Assembly (NCBI GenBank): GCA_002305545.1
Contig: DBRG01000017.1
Coordinates: forward strand, 141,656-205,655
Length of the DNA stretch: 64,000 nucleotides
Direction: 5' to 3'
DNA from: Bacteroidales bacterium UBA1374
GTDB lineage: Bacteria; Bacteroidota; Bacteroidia; Bacteroidales; UBA932
Shown here in pieces: positions 35,001 to 44,471 of the stretch. Made by a program: the position numbers and the translations under genes. The notes under the pieces were generated by a model. It had not been told where the DNA came from and made no database searches. It saw only the letters and a program-made list of their open reading frames with translations. Each line of letters opens with the position of its first letter. Positions within the stretch are counted from its first letter, which is position 1.

Positions 35001-36141
35001 TGACCAAAGTGCCGGATTTGTATCTTCCTGGTATGTTAAATTATCGGTCGCCGATAACGGTCCGGGATTTGACAACAAAGACCTGGAAAAAGTGTTTACC
35101 AGGTATTACCAGATGGAACGTCAGAAAACCGGGTTCCTTTCCTGGGGCACCGGTATAGGATTGTATTATGCGCGACGGCTTGTTGAAACGCATCATGGTT
35201 TTATCAAGGCGGAAAACAAACCAGATGGTGGAGCTTTGTTAACTTTTATAATTCCTGTTGATGAAGCCGCCTATGATCCTTCAGAACTGGATCATTCTGA
35301 GACACCTGCCTGTGCAGATCCTGCTATAAACACTTTAGGACCCTGTCCCAACATCATGCAGGGAGACAAAGAAAATAGTAAAGAACTGCCTGTGATCCTT
35401 CTGGTGGAAGACGACACAGACGTTGCCCGTTATCTGAAAATGCTTCTGCGTCCTAATTACCACGTCATTCATGAATTTGAAGGGCAAACAGCTTTGAACT
35501 CCTTGGAGACCACATTACCAGATCTGATAATCAGCGATATCGTAATGCCGGGAATGGACGGTTTTACATTTTGCCGTAAAATAAAAGAGAATCTCAGTTA
35601 CAGCCATATACCTGTCATACTGCTGACAGCCAAAACAACGACAGAAGAAAAAGTCAGCGGTTTTGAATCCGGGGCAGATGCCTATATTACAAAACCTTTC
35701 GAACCGCCTTACCTGGAAGCTGTTATAAAAGCACAACTTAAAAACAGGGAGAATTTGCACCACCTGCTTGAGAAGACGACAAAACCTCCGCTTGAGATTG
35801 ATGATAAGGAACTGTTGCCCCATGACAAACAATTTCTGAAAGGCCTTTATGAGCTTATGGAAAAAGAACTCTCCAATCCGGAACTCAATATACAGCGTAT
35901 GACCGAGACCCTGCAGATGAGCAGGACTAAGTTTTATTATAAAGTCAAAGGCCTTACTGGTTTGAATCCGAATGTTTTCTTTAAGAAATATAAACTAAAC
36001 CGGGCAGAAGAACTTTTGTCAACCGGAAAATACAACATATCTGAAGTGGCTGATCTTACAGGATTCAGCACATTATCCCATTTCTCTGTCAGTTTTAAGA
36101 AACATTTTGGGTTGTCTCCCAGCGAATACAACCGAAAGTAA
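32089..36141 (+). CDS. Hybrid two-component system regulator (HTCS)
   Basis: A 1350-residue one-protein sensor-regulator. Signal peptide; periplasmic double beta-propeller of two-component regulator repeats (about 35-680, with many GYIWIGT/NVWISAR blades); Y_Y_Y domain (about 690-760); transmembrane helix near 768-792; histidine kinase with phospho-acceptor His824 in SHEFRTPL. Then HATPase (NLLANAVKF, VADNGPGFD), receiver with Asp1150 in IISDIVMPGMDGF, and an AraC-type DNA-binding domain at the C-terminus. It senses PUL-derived oligosaccharides in the periplasm and activates the divergent operon. Its last 69 bases overlap the convergent glycosidase gene. Confidence 0.95.
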   Translation: MTIRRLVTTIFFLSVFLCGFTNTLSSTEFADGFFSLSSNLSNQNIRCFGEDKHGYIWIGTGRGLNRFNGYEFSQYLRSGDSTALVDNQLQHIFRDSQDRMWFLTVNGLSLYGPDGHFTNYPVEGPNRNCLKILENSEGTLYLSLGTSLSVFNPESETFKHALNIEFSGFPNTFHMDRLDRLWLVTPAKVFCYDSKTLELKASWETPGYIAYSHLRNNGELWLAGEQMLSILDTRTGGYSSLPPGITGNRMLMNSRITHIQPYNRNSMLINTADQGLFLYLPLTDILIHQRDKDFPFDVPDAEITTIYEDSRSNIFIGTYDKGFYVRNPSRRSFGVNTLLSERYNGINIVSLDTDSSGNVWISARREGVSLYDRVTDSIIDLSDMIERVVPGFLNDPLINIHVAPDNTVWLYHFKELIALKYTRGNIRLVKRFKSLPPVISVTSDKEGTLWIGTFSHQIYFLEKGSSEIKKMDLFHPGFVYIPHILPLSDGSLFIPGFQQNPRILYPEDMHFEKLDIQHFFPDLPLIPSALMEDSAGIIWMGTVGNGLIKYTPATGEIIPVRDLSCNDISDLLEDNAGQVWISTQYGLIRYDRTIDRYFSYTAQDGISGNQFNERSAVRLPDNTLAFGGTHGITHFNPLDIAQKRSVPLCFEYLKIHNKLVLPSEDGPIKRSLTETPEIVLDHTQNNFSISFAALDYHNAAPRVEYSYRLSGYDKEDISAGQYREAYYSNLPAGTYTFTVHIKNHDNTIAEISRSLSLRIKRAPWFSWWAWLLYGLSGALILGSILALYLRIKRNKIRTRQIEMEREREIQQSETNMKFFSNISHEFRTPLTMIAGPISTLANDKSISEENRQLVIIIQRSVRRMLKLINQLLDFYKLENDTLKLRVRKTDIIEPVNKLVDIFRINASEKDITLRTKGLEDTFLTWIDEDKIDKIIGNLLANAVKFSTPGKGRIEVTFDVVDSKDAEKSFNLDQSAGFVSSWYVKLSVADNGPGFDNKDLEKVFTRYYQMERQKTGFLSWGTGIGLYYARRLVETHHGFIKAENKPDGGALLTFIIPVDEAAYDPSELDHSETPACADPAINTLGPCPNIMQGDKENSKELPVILLVEDDTDVARYLKMLLRPNYHVIHEFEGQTALNSLETTLPDLIISDIVMPGMDGFTFCRKIKENLSYSHIPVILLTAKTTTEEKVSGFESGADAYITKPFEPPYLEAVIKAQLKNRENLHHLLEKTTKPPLEIDDKELLPHDKQFLKGLYELMEKELSNPELNIQRMTETLQMSRTKFYYKVKGLTGLNPNVFFKKYKLNRAEELLSTGKYNISEVADLTGFSTLSHFSVSFKKHFGLSPSEYNRK

Positions 36142-38784
36142 ACGCTTGATTCTCAGTGCATCTACCATGGCTTGGTTCACCAAAATGTTCATGTTGTGGT
36201 TGTGTGGAAGAAACGAAAGCGTAAGGCGGTGCTCCCCAGCAGTAAGATATACCTGTAGTGTATTGGTCCAGCCCCATTCATTCCACAACTCGTTGCCCCT
36301 TTGGGGAAAAACGTGCGTACCTGTATGTTTTCCATCCACCAGTAAAGTACGTACTGCACATTTGTTTGAGGTATTTACAGGGCCGTTCCCGTTGGCATAA
36401 CGCCAGTCAATAAGGTACAATCCGGATTGTTCGATGACCACCGGAATGGAAATACGTACGTTTTCAACAGTATTGATTTCTACAAATCCGCTTCCTGAGA
36501 ATCCTCTGTAGGGTTTAGAGGAAGAAGGAGCATAATTTTCAGTTTCAAATATCCTGCACCACCCATACTGTTCCAGAGGCTCGGATGCAAATGATTCCAG
36601 GCCTTCTTCATTAACAACTGTTACCTGAATATCCCCTTCGTAACCGTTAACTGGCAAAAGTGTATCCGTTCTCTGACCATTAACCCACAGATTATAAGAA
36701 GATTCATTCTGTAAAGATATATCCGGTGTAGACGGACTGTACGCATTTTCGGCGAGCGTAATCTGTGACGGTCCCGTACTTTTTGATCGGAGCACTAGTC
36801 TGAGTGTGTGCTTTCCGGTGAGATCGGCCGGTATGAATGGATCATCCAGCTTCTTACCGTCCAGTGATACAGAATGTATTTTATTGCCATAACCTTCCAT
36901 TTCTATGTCAAGCACCGCATTTCGGTACCTGAATCCTCCGAGGGACCGCTTTCCCTCCATTGTTTGCGGAACAAAAGGTTTGAACCTCAGGCCGTTTTCC
37001 TCAAAACGAATTCCGAACAACAGGTGATAGACAATACTCAGGTTTCCCGAAAGGCTCCATAGCATATTGGAAGAATTGATCTGAGTGCCAAACCAATCTC
37101 CGTTCTCTACCACCATGTTTTCGTAATTGGTAAGAAAAAGGGCCGCCGCTCTATAAATGGAGCCGATACTGTGCAACACTCCTTTCTCGTTTCCCGTCTC
37201 CGCCGAAGCCCACATCCAATATGCCTGAACAAACGGCCAGATGGCATCGTTATGATACGGAGGTATGTCCGGGATCTGCGGGAAAAAGCAAGAAGTGCCG
37301 TACGTTTGGTTAGGGACCGAAGCCGTAATGCGTGTCGCCCGCTCCTCCGGCGCGATGCCAAACAGGATACAAAGGGCTTCGCCAAGGGTTTCGCTTCTTG
37401 GAGAAAGAATCATGCTATTCCGCCCGTACAGGTATTGGCCGTAATAGCCTCTGTCTTCCATCCATAAATGATTGTTAATGCCGGCGGCTATCTGCCGGGC
37501 AATATCTTCGTACCTGAGGGCTTCGTCCAGGTTACCCAGTAAGGAACAGATTTTTGCCAGTACCGAGATGGCCTCGTAATGCACAGCATTTGTTCCGAGG
37601 TTTTCGCTTTGAAAGATATCCGCGGGTTGCATCCAGCGCGGATATTCCTGTTCCCTCCAGTCCAGAAAAGAAGATTCACCTTTCATGAGACCTGTTTGCG
37701 GATTGAACACCGTAAGAAGATCGTCATCCACTGAACGGTGGATAATGGGATATATGGTTTCGAGCCACAGACTGTCTCCCGTGACCTTATATATTTCGTA
37801 AGCGGCCACTGCCCATATCATGCGGTCCGTAGAAACGGGCCAGGCACCTCCGGTTCCCGTATCCTGAATGATCCGGCCCAACGTGTCGACCTTTCGCATA
37901 AGGCTTATCTTTGAAACTTGTGGTTGTAAATGAGCCATGGCCAAAATGATACTGTAGCTCACATCCCTGGTCCAGACGCCTGCCCATTCTTTACCCGTAC
38001 GGAGAGTGGAATCGGGTTCAATTGCGTTTACCATTTCCTCAAGAGACATGTTGTACAGGGCGCTTTCCAGTAACAATTCACTCTCGAGCCGCGGATAGTC
38101 AGATAAATCGGATGTTGCTGTCCACTTGTTGACCTGATTGAAACTTTCCTCCACCGCATTGAGCACCATTTCAATTTCATATATATATGGATCCTCGGAC
38201 GAAAGGTTAAGTTTCAGATCTTCCCGCTGATCCAGATTATCGAAATCCCAGCTCAAAGGATCACAGTTCCCTGCTACGTAGACACCCTTAAAATCTTCCT
38301 TATATATTCTGGAGCGGGCAGGTGTATCATAAAAACCTTCTTTCTCAAAGGCTTTATGCATGTCACTCATATCCACCCGGAATTTTACATTTACATTCCG
38401 GGGCATAGTGCGCCCCTGGTCAGAGAGCCCGGGTTCAGTTTTCAGTTGTACTCCAAAACGGATAAGCGGCAATTCAAGTGAAGCCCCGTCTGGTGCGAGA
38501 CAAAGATACTGGTGGTCCACTCCCGAAGCACTTTCGTTATCCCGGGCATTTATACAGAATTTGAATTGTATGAGGGGAGATTTAAAATACAGACTTTTAC
38601 TCCTATAATTAGATTCAATGCAAGTTGCGGATACAGCTCTTGCCGTAAAATCGCCTTCTACAACCCTGTCGGGAAATAACGAATAGGCATCGGTTGAATA
38701 AATAGGTTGTCGGGAATGGCACGAAGTGCCTGACAATATGGCTAGAACGCCGGCAATTACCGGGAGGGATCGGGTCGCTTTCAT
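36073..38784 (-). CDS. Six-hairpin (alpha/alpha) glycosidase with CBM35-like C-terminus
   Basis: A 903-residue lipoprotein (LSGTSC signal). After a beta-rich N-terminal domain (about 40-215), a six-hairpin barrel spans about 240-610 with WAGVWTRDVSYSIILAMAHL, the W-x-RD type motif of GH15- and debranching-like enzymes. Two C-terminal beta domains follow, the last one CBM35-like (about 735-880: FSGSGFVEINT, GLYLIDWRYANG). I cannot assign the GH family with certainty. As last gene of the dextran-type PUL it may trim isomalto-oligosaccharides. The final 23 codons overlap the regulator gene and may be a run-on extension. TAATG coupling to GH31. Confidence 0.75.
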   Translation of the reverse strand: MKATRSLPVIAGVLAILSGTSCHSRQPIYSTDAYSLFPDRVVEGDFTARAVSATCIESNYRSKSLYFKSPLIQFKFCINARDNESASGVDHQYLCLAPDGASLELPLIRFGVQLKTEPGLSDQGRTMPRNVNVKFRVDMSDMHKAFEKEGFYDTPARSRIYKEDFKGVYVAGNCDPLSWDFDNLDQREDLKLNLSSEDPYIYEIEMVLNAVEESFNQVNKWTATSDLSDYPRLESELLLESALYNMSLEEMVNAIEPDSTLRTGKEWAGVWTRDVSYSIILAMAHLQPQVSKISLMRKVDTLGRIIQDTGTGGAWPVSTDRMIWAVAAYEIYKVTGDSLWLETIYPIIHRSVDDDLLTVFNPQTGLMKGESSFLDWREQEYPRWMQPADIFQSENLGTNAVHYEAISVLAKICSLLGNLDEALRYEDIARQIAAGINNHLWMEDRGYYGQYLYGRNSMILSPRSETLGEALCILFGIAPEERATRITASVPNQTYGTSCFFPQIPDIPPYHNDAIWPFVQAYWMWASAETGNEKGVLHSIGSIYRAAALFLTNYENMVVENGDWFGTQINSSNMLWSLSGNLSIVYHLLFGIRFEENGLRFKPFVPQTMEGKRSLGGFRYRNAVLDIEMEGYGNKIHSVSLDGKKLDDPFIPADLTGKHTLRLVLRSKSTGPSQITLAENAYSPSTPDISLQNESSYNLWVNGQRTDTLLPVNGYEGDIQVTVVNEEGLESFASEPLEQYGWCRIFETENYAPSSSKPYRGFSGSGFVEINTVENVRISIPVVIEQSGLYLIDWRYANGNGPVNTSNKCAVRTLLVDGKHTGTHVFPQRGNELWNEWGWTNTLQVYLTAGEHRLTLSFLPHNHNMNILVNQAMVDALRIKRLLSVVFAGRQPKMFLKTDREMG

Positions 38785-41228
38785 TATTTATTGTATGTAA
38801 TATCAACTGTTATGGTTTCAGGCGTATCGGGGAACATAACGGTACAGACACCTTGTTGCGGATCCCAGTTCCAGGAAGTTTTCTTTTTAAGGGGGCGTCC
38901 GTTTATTTTTACCGATTTGGGACCCTTATCACAATATAACCGGATTCCCAACCGGCGTTCATATTTATTGGTATAAGTGCCTTTCCGGGGTGCCTCAATG
39001 GTAATGGCATAACCTTTATCAACTGGAGTACACGTAATACGGCGGGAAGTCCACCCGTCTTCCAGGTAATCTGTACTTTCTCCGTCATCTTCATAGAGTG
39101 TGTAGGTTGCCGTTTCATTGCCAGGTATTATTTCAAACCAGACAGGATACCCCTGTACTTCATCCAGGTATTGCATTACCGGTTGGGTGGGAATGATAGA
39201 TCCTTTTTTTATTAACAAAGGAATCCGTGACAATGGTGCCTGTACAGTTATCCAGTCTCCGCCGGAATATACCGTATGCCTGTCATAGAAATCCACCCAT
39301 TCTCCTTTGGGCAGATAGACTTTTTTTGTTACGGCACCTTTTTCAAGGACTGGAGCCACCAGGATCATGCTGCCGAACATGAACTGTTCATTCAGCAAGA
39401 AAGTATTCCTGTCTTCGGGAAACTCAAAAAACATACTTCGCATAATGGGCCATCCCATATCGTGTGCCTCACGGGCACAGGAGTATATATACGGTATGAG
39501 AGTGTATTTGAGTTCAATGGCGGATTTTGAAAAAGCTTCCGCAATAGGACCGAATTGCCAGGGTTCCACGGCCCAGTTGCCTTCATGATGTGCTCGCGAG
39601 AGAGGCGTAAAAACGCCCATCTGCATCCAGCGCACATACAATTCAGCCATAGCGGAATAATCTGTAATATCTCCGCAGTACCCCGATATATCACAGGTAA
39701 TAAAAGGAATACCGCTTAAACCAGCCGACAGCATTACCGGAATCTGCCCGGCCATCTGTTCCCAACCCTGTGTCACATCGGCCCCGTTGCCACTGTCACC
39801 GGTCCAACTGAAAGCATAACGCTGAATACCGGCATATCCTGCCCGGGTCATCTGGAATATTCTCTTTCCGGGGTTACGTTTATTAAATTGTTCCGTAACC
39901 ACTTTATCCCATGTTAATCCGTACACGTTATGAATCCGGTCGTGCATCCCGTCATAATGAAGCATTGAGATCCGCTCCGTGTTTTCTTCGTTACTCCAGG
40001 CAGGTTCACCCATGTCGGTCCAAAAGCCCTTTACTCCCATATTAAGCGGTTTCTGCTGGTATGCCCCCCACCAGTCGGCTACTCCGGGTTTTGTAAAATC
40101 AACCACACCACAAGAGCCGCCCCAAGGCCAGGGCATATCGTACGTGAGGCCGGTACAGGTGTCTTTGGTGAAATACCCCAGGGAATCGGCCTCGTTCCAT
40201 TGTTTTCTGTTGTTTTGCGAAATGACAGGGTCTTGCGAAACAATCATTTTGAAACCCATTGCGGCCAGGTCACTGATCATTCCTCTGGGGTTAGTATAAT
40301 TCTCTTCCCTCCATGTAAAATCCTGGAGGTATTGGGTCCAGCCGATATCCTGATAAATAACGTCGCAAGGAATTTGTTTTTCACGAAAAGTGTGTGCCAC
40401 CTCCCTGGCCAATACTTCATTGGTATACAGACCGCGGCATTGGGCAAATCCAAAGGCCCATCTGGGCGGTATAATGGGCTTCCCGGTAAGCGTTACGTAC
40501 CGGTTGAGTATTTCCTTATAATTCCTGCCGTAAATAAAATAATAAACCATAGAACCGCCGGGGGCGGAGAAGGAATAGGAATCAGGATTTTCCGTTCCAA
40601 AACGAAAGACCGTCTTATAGGTGTTGTCAAAGAATATCCCATAGTGGTAGCTGCTCATGAAAAAGGGGATTGACTTATAAAGCGGATCCTCCGTTGTGCT
40701 GTAACAGGGTTTATCACTGTTCCACATCTTGAATGTGCCTCCGCGTCTGGACATCGGTCCGGCTTTTTCCCCGAGCCCGAAGATCTGTTCATCGTCCCTG
40801 AGCAGTTTGGCGGATACAACATGACCCGCCTCATTCGTCGTATGTCCGTTGTCCGGAGTATCAGAAAAGAGTAATTTCTGGTATTTGTCATAGATGCGGA
40901 GCCTTACCGTTTCTTTAGATATGACAATTCTCAATTGGGACGTATAGAACTCATAAGAAGATCCTTCAGCGGATATGTTCAGCGTTCCCGCATCGGCCGG
41001 TTCTTCATTTATTACGGCATACGAAGGAACTTCAGGCTCGTACCGGCCCGATGGCAGGTAGGTGATTTTCAGAATTTCCGGACTGCAGCATTTCAAAGCC
41101 AGCGCAGCGGAATTGTCCAGTCGGAAAATAAAAGTACGGTTATCTGCCTTCTCGCAAGAGGTCACTGCCTGTGAAAAGACATAAAACGGTACCAGCAAAA
41201 ATATGCTTAAAAGAAACAATCGCCTCAT
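38784..41228 (-). CDS. GH31 alpha-glucosidase
   Basis: An 814-residue secreted GH31 enzyme. Signal peptide, N-terminal beta-sandwich (about 25-240), TIM barrel with nucleophile Asp405 in FWTDMGEPAW and acid/base Asp478 in SWTGDSG, then two C-terminal beta domains including a DUF5110-like segment (YTLYEDDGESTDY). With the GH66 neighbour it probably cleaves alpha-1,6-linked isomalto-oligosaccharides to glucose. It starts immediately after the GH66 stop codon and overlaps the next gene by one base, so the three enzymes are coupled. Confidence 0.94.
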   Translation of the reverse strand: MRRLFLLSIFLLVPFYVFSQAVTSCEKADNRTFIFRLDNSAALALKCCSPEILKITYLPSGRYEPEVPSYAVINEEPADAGTLNISAEGSSYEFYTSQLRIVISKETVRLRIYDKYQKLLFSDTPDNGHTTNEAGHVVSAKLLRDDEQIFGLGEKAGPMSRRGGTFKMWNSDKPCYSTTEDPLYKSIPFFMSSYHYGIFFDNTYKTVFRFGTENPDSYSFSAPGGSMVYYFIYGRNYKEILNRYVTLTGKPIIPPRWAFGFAQCRGLYTNEVLAREVAHTFREKQIPCDVIYQDIGWTQYLQDFTWREENYTNPRGMISDLAAMGFKMIVSQDPVISQNNRKQWNEADSLGYFTKDTCTGLTYDMPWPWGGSCGVVDFTKPGVADWWGAYQQKPLNMGVKGFWTDMGEPAWSNEENTERISMLHYDGMHDRIHNVYGLTWDKVVTEQFNKRNPGKRIFQMTRAGYAGIQRYAFSWTGDSGNGADVTQGWEQMAGQIPVMLSAGLSGIPFITCDISGYCGDITDYSAMAELYVRWMQMGVFTPLSRAHHEGNWAVEPWQFGPIAEAFSKSAIELKYTLIPYIYSCAREAHDMGWPIMRSMFFEFPEDRNTFLLNEQFMFGSMILVAPVLEKGAVTKKVYLPKGEWVDFYDRHTVYSGGDWITVQAPLSRIPLLIKKGSIIPTQPVMQYLDEVQGYPVWFEIIPGNETATYTLYEDDGESTDYLEDGWTSRRITCTPVDKGYAITIEAPRKGTYTNKYERRLGIRLYCDKGPKSVKINGRPLKKKTSWNWDPQQGVCTVMFPDTPETITVDITYNK

Positions 41229-43007
41229 TTATTGAATGACTACCATAGTCCAGTACTTGAGCACAGGAACGGTAAAAGTAACGTATCCGCTCCCCTGCGT
41301 GAATTCAAGTTCACGGTACATAGCTCCTTCCGGATCGGGGGTAGCTGCCCAGATTTTATTTATTTTTTTTGTCGTTATCAACCGGAACATACCGTCCCTT
41401 ATCAGACGCTGTTCGGGTTGTTGTCCGTTAAGGTCCCGCCAGCTTAACGAAGTGGCATTCGAATAGTTAAGCAGGTGAATAACCTGACGTTCTCCCACCT
41501 GTTTTGCCAGGGTGACCACCTTGCCTGTGCGCGGGGGCCAGCTGTCCAGGGAAAAAGACGAAGAAACCGCATTCAGAGACACGTCATTGAATGAGCCTCC
41601 GTCTCTTAGAAGGTTTTCATAGGCGACAAGAAAGTCATAATAGGGTACCAACCTCGTGGACAGTTGCGTGTCTATGGTCAGATTATTATTGGGAAAATAT
41701 TCCCTGCACAACATGTGTTCTCCCAGTTCCAGGTGTGAGCCGCCCGAGGCAAAAATTACTGCCTCGGTCATCAGTACGCCGGGAGTATTGAATGTTCCTG
41801 CTGCATCGCCCTTGTCGTAATTCATATATGCGGCCAGTACCGTATTGAGTTTTCCCCCTGAATAATACGCATTCAGATCAATGATATTTTTAAGATCGGC
41901 ATAAGAGGCCTGGTTCGACCATACTTCGTTGTAAAGAAAATCGGCTCCGGACCGGGCAATCGATTGCTGGCCGTAACCGGCTACCGCATTGAAAACATTT
42001 GTCTTCTGCGGATAATCCGAATCAATCCGGCTAAGAAATGTGCCATATCCCCGGGCCATATCCACTGTCCGGCCATTATAATCGTACCTGGTTCCTCTGT
42101 CTCCCAACTGATCTATGTGGAATCCGTCAAAGTCATAAACACTGTATACGTCGGCCACTCTGGAAGAAAAATAGTCCATCCAAAACGGGTTGGAAGGATC
42201 TGTCAGGTAAATCGAACTCCTGAAAGGAGAAGAAAGTTCACATACATCTTTGTGCAAATGATTCCTGTCCGTGAAAATATACCATTCATCATTCACTCCG
42301 TCAGCCGCTCCGTTATCAAGCACCCCATAACATAAATCATAAAACATGGAGGCCATGTTTTTCTCTCCGGCCAGGGAAATGTATCCTTCCACTGTCGTTT
42401 TATACTGGGTCCTGCCGCCTATGTCCGGCCATGAACCGGCCGGTTGTTCCACCGTTCCCGCCAGGGGTCTGTGGTGGTCATATTGCCAGTCGTAATACTG
42501 AATCCCGTTTATATGAAAGCGGCAAAGATTGTCTATCACTCCGGCCATTTCTTCCTCTTTCAATGCGCCGAAAGAGGAAAGAAATCCATACCTGGGAAAC
42601 CGGGTCCATCGGCTCGATACGTCCAGTCCTGTTGACCCGGCTAAAACCAGGTCTGTTCCCTGCACCGCAAATAACTCAACCAGATATCCCCTGAAATCTT
42701 CTCCGGGAACCGTCCAGCTCCATGTATTACCTGTTACGGATTCTTCATGGACGATGGAGTCGAGGTGTCTATACCTCACCCGGTATTCAATAGACGCATC
42801 CATGGAGGGTGCACATTGAAAATGCGCGGTACTTCCCGCATCATAACGGGCTTTATCACTAGACAAGATTACAGATGTTACGGAATCCGGTCCTCCTTCC
42901 GGCAGTCCGGACCCTTGCGGATCTTTTCTGCAACCGGAGAGGAGGACGCATTCCGTTAAACACAGAATAAAAAACAGCTTTTTATTTCTCAAACTTGATG
43001 GTCTCAT
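41229..43007 (-). CDS. GH66 dextranase, lipoprotein
   Basis: A 592-residue lipoprotein (LLSGC, Cys26). An N-terminal immunoglobulin-like domain (about 40-130) precedes the GH66 barrel, with RYGFLSSFG, NGIQYYDWQYDHH, nucleophile Asp299 in DGFHIDQLG and acid/base candidate Glu361 in LYNEVWS. GH66 enzymes cut alpha-1,6-glucan endo-wise (dextranase) or make cyclo-isomaltooligosaccharides. No CBM35 insertion typical of the cyclising enzymes is obvious, so dextranase is favoured. Surface location allows the first cut of dextran before SusCD import. Start overlaps the SusE-like gene by 26 bases. Confidence 0.9.
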   Translation of the reverse strand: MRPSSLRNKKLFFILCLTECVLLSGCRKDPQGSGLPEGGPDSVTSVILSSDKARYDAGSTAHFQCAPSMDASIEYRVRYRHLDSIVHEESVTGNTWSWTVPGEDFRGYLVELFAVQGTDLVLAGSTGLDVSSRWTRFPRYGFLSSFGALKEEEMAGVIDNLCRFHINGIQYYDWQYDHHRPLAGTVEQPAGSWPDIGGRTQYKTTVEGYISLAGEKNMASMFYDLCYGVLDNGAADGVNDEWYIFTDRNHLHKDVCELSSPFRSSIYLTDPSNPFWMDYFSSRVADVYSVYDFDGFHIDQLGDRGTRYDYNGRTVDMARGYGTFLSRIDSDYPQKTNVFNAVAGYGQQSIARSGADFLYNEVWSNQASYADLKNIIDLNAYYSGGKLNTVLAAYMNYDKGDAAGTFNTPGVLMTEAVIFASGGSHLELGEHMLCREYFPNNNLTIDTQLSTRLVPYYDFLVAYENLLRDGGSFNDVSLNAVSSSFSLDSWPPRTGKVVTLAKQVGERQVIHLLNYSNATSLSWRDLNGQQPEQRLIRDGMFRLITTKKINKIWAATPDPEGAMYRELEFTQGSGYVTFTVPVLKYWTMVVIQ

Positions 43008-44448
43008 TCAATTGATCGACTGTGATGGTATATCTTCCGGAAGATGTGATTTTCCATTTTCTGTCCACTCCGCCCTGCGACGGATCGTTTTTCTTGTCTA
43101 CAAAGGTCATCATCTGAGTTTCTCCGGAGGGCTCTTCTGCCTCGGCATAAGACATGAACCAGGCCCCCATCCAGTCACCCTGCTTATCGCAGGTGATTTT
43201 CATCTCTCCCTCGTTTAATGTACCTGTCCACGTGAAGATATAATCACTGCTGCGCGTCAGTGCGGTACCGTCGGAAATGCTCCATCCGCCGGGAGTGGCA
43301 TCTCCCACCATCCACAGATTTTCAAAAGGAACAAACGGTGTCATGACCATCTTTTCTTTACCTTCTGTGATATCGAGGTACAATTTGTACGGTTTGCCGC
43401 ATTCGCTTTCATTAAGCAACCATTTATTGTCATTGGGACTGGTGAAGATAACGGCTGTATGCGTGTAAGGCGCATTGGCCACGGATGGATGATACATGTT
43501 GTCCCAGCTGCCGTCTGCCGTGGCAAATTTGAACTCGCCGCCTCCGTTCCATTCAAAAACTCCGGCATGTCTGAAAATAAAGGGATTAGTGGGATCTTTT
43601 CTCATTTTAACAAAACTCCATCCGGTAAAACTGCCTACAAAATAAATGTCATTGAACCGGGGACCGGTTTCTTTTGATATAGATATTGTCATATTAACCA
43701 GATCGACTGCAACTCTGTAACCTCCGTATCCGTCTATAACGAATTTTTCGTCGGGCTGGTCGTAGCTTTCCCTGTACAATAACTTACCGGGGTTTTCAGG
43801 ATCGCGGTTATACGAAGGAATATAATCTGCAGTTCCTGTCATAAACTTGAATTCACCGGCGGTAAGGGTGCCTGTCCAGACAAAATTACCGGGTGCGTTG
43901 GCAACCGAATTCATCTCTGTTATGGCATTCAGATCCCAACCTCCGGGTGTAGCGCTTCCAAACAGATATAATTTTTCAGGAAGCGGTTTGAATGTTGTAT
44001 ATGTCAGAGCAGTTACCCCGGCTGTCTGTTCCTCAACGGATTCATCTGCGGGAACGGCAACTATTCGGGCTTCCAGGGCCACCTGTTCTTTAATGCTCGC
44101 ACCAAAAGTATTGAGCAGAAGTTCATTCATCTGCAGATGGGTAAAAGAAAGGGAATAAATACGCTTACCCAGGTCTGCGGTATAGCCTCCGGCAAAATTA
44201 TTACCCTGCCTGTCCATCTGAAAAATATAACTCAGGGCACAATTGGTTCCCTTGTTGGTGCCGCTGGTCCAGGTAAACGTAACGGCATTTTTTGACATAG
44301 AAACCACATTCAGCTCCAGGCTCTGATTATCTACCGTCAATGCGAGTGGTGTTTCATCCGGGGCCAGGTCTACTATACTATCGCTGCACCCGGCAAGAAA
44401 AAGCACAGGCAAGAGCATTATCATAACGGATAATATATGTTTTTTCAT
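42982..44448 (-). CDS. SusE/F-like surface glycan-binding lipoprotein
   Basis: A 488-residue lipoprotein (FLAGC). An N-terminal SusE immunoglobulin-like domain (about 25-150) is followed by three tandem starch-binding-like modules. Each opens with LYLFGSATPGGWDLNA, IYFVGSFTGWSFVKM or LWMVGDATPGGWSISDG and contains F-x-W-x-G and FKF motifs. It occupies the SGBP position after SusD. In dextran PULs this protein holds alpha-glucan at the cell surface; the aromatic-rich modules fit that role. It ends within the GH66 start. Confidence 0.9.
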   Translation of the reverse strand: MKKHILSVMIMLLPVLFLAGCSDSIVDLAPDETPLALTVDNQSLELNVVSMSKNAVTFTWTSGTNKGTNCALSYIFQMDRQGNNFAGGYTADLGKRIYSLSFTHLQMNELLLNTFGASIKEQVALEARIVAVPADESVEEQTAGVTALTYTTFKPLPEKLYLFGSATPGGWDLNAITEMNSVANAPGNFVWTGTLTAGEFKFMTGTADYIPSYNRDPENPGKLLYRESYDQPDEKFVIDGYGGYRVAVDLVNMTISISKETGPRFNDIYFVGSFTGWSFVKMRKDPTNPFIFRHAGVFEWNGGGEFKFATADGSWDNMYHPSVANAPYTHTAVIFTSPNDNKWLLNESECGKPYKLYLDITEGKEKMVMTPFVPFENLWMVGDATPGGWSISDGTALTRSSDYIFTWTGTLNEGEMKITCDKQGDWMGAWFMSYAEAEEPSGETQMMTFVDKKNDPSQGGVDRKWKITSSGRYTITVDQLNETIKFEK

Positions 44449-44471
44449 TGTTTTCTCTGTTTTACGGTTTA

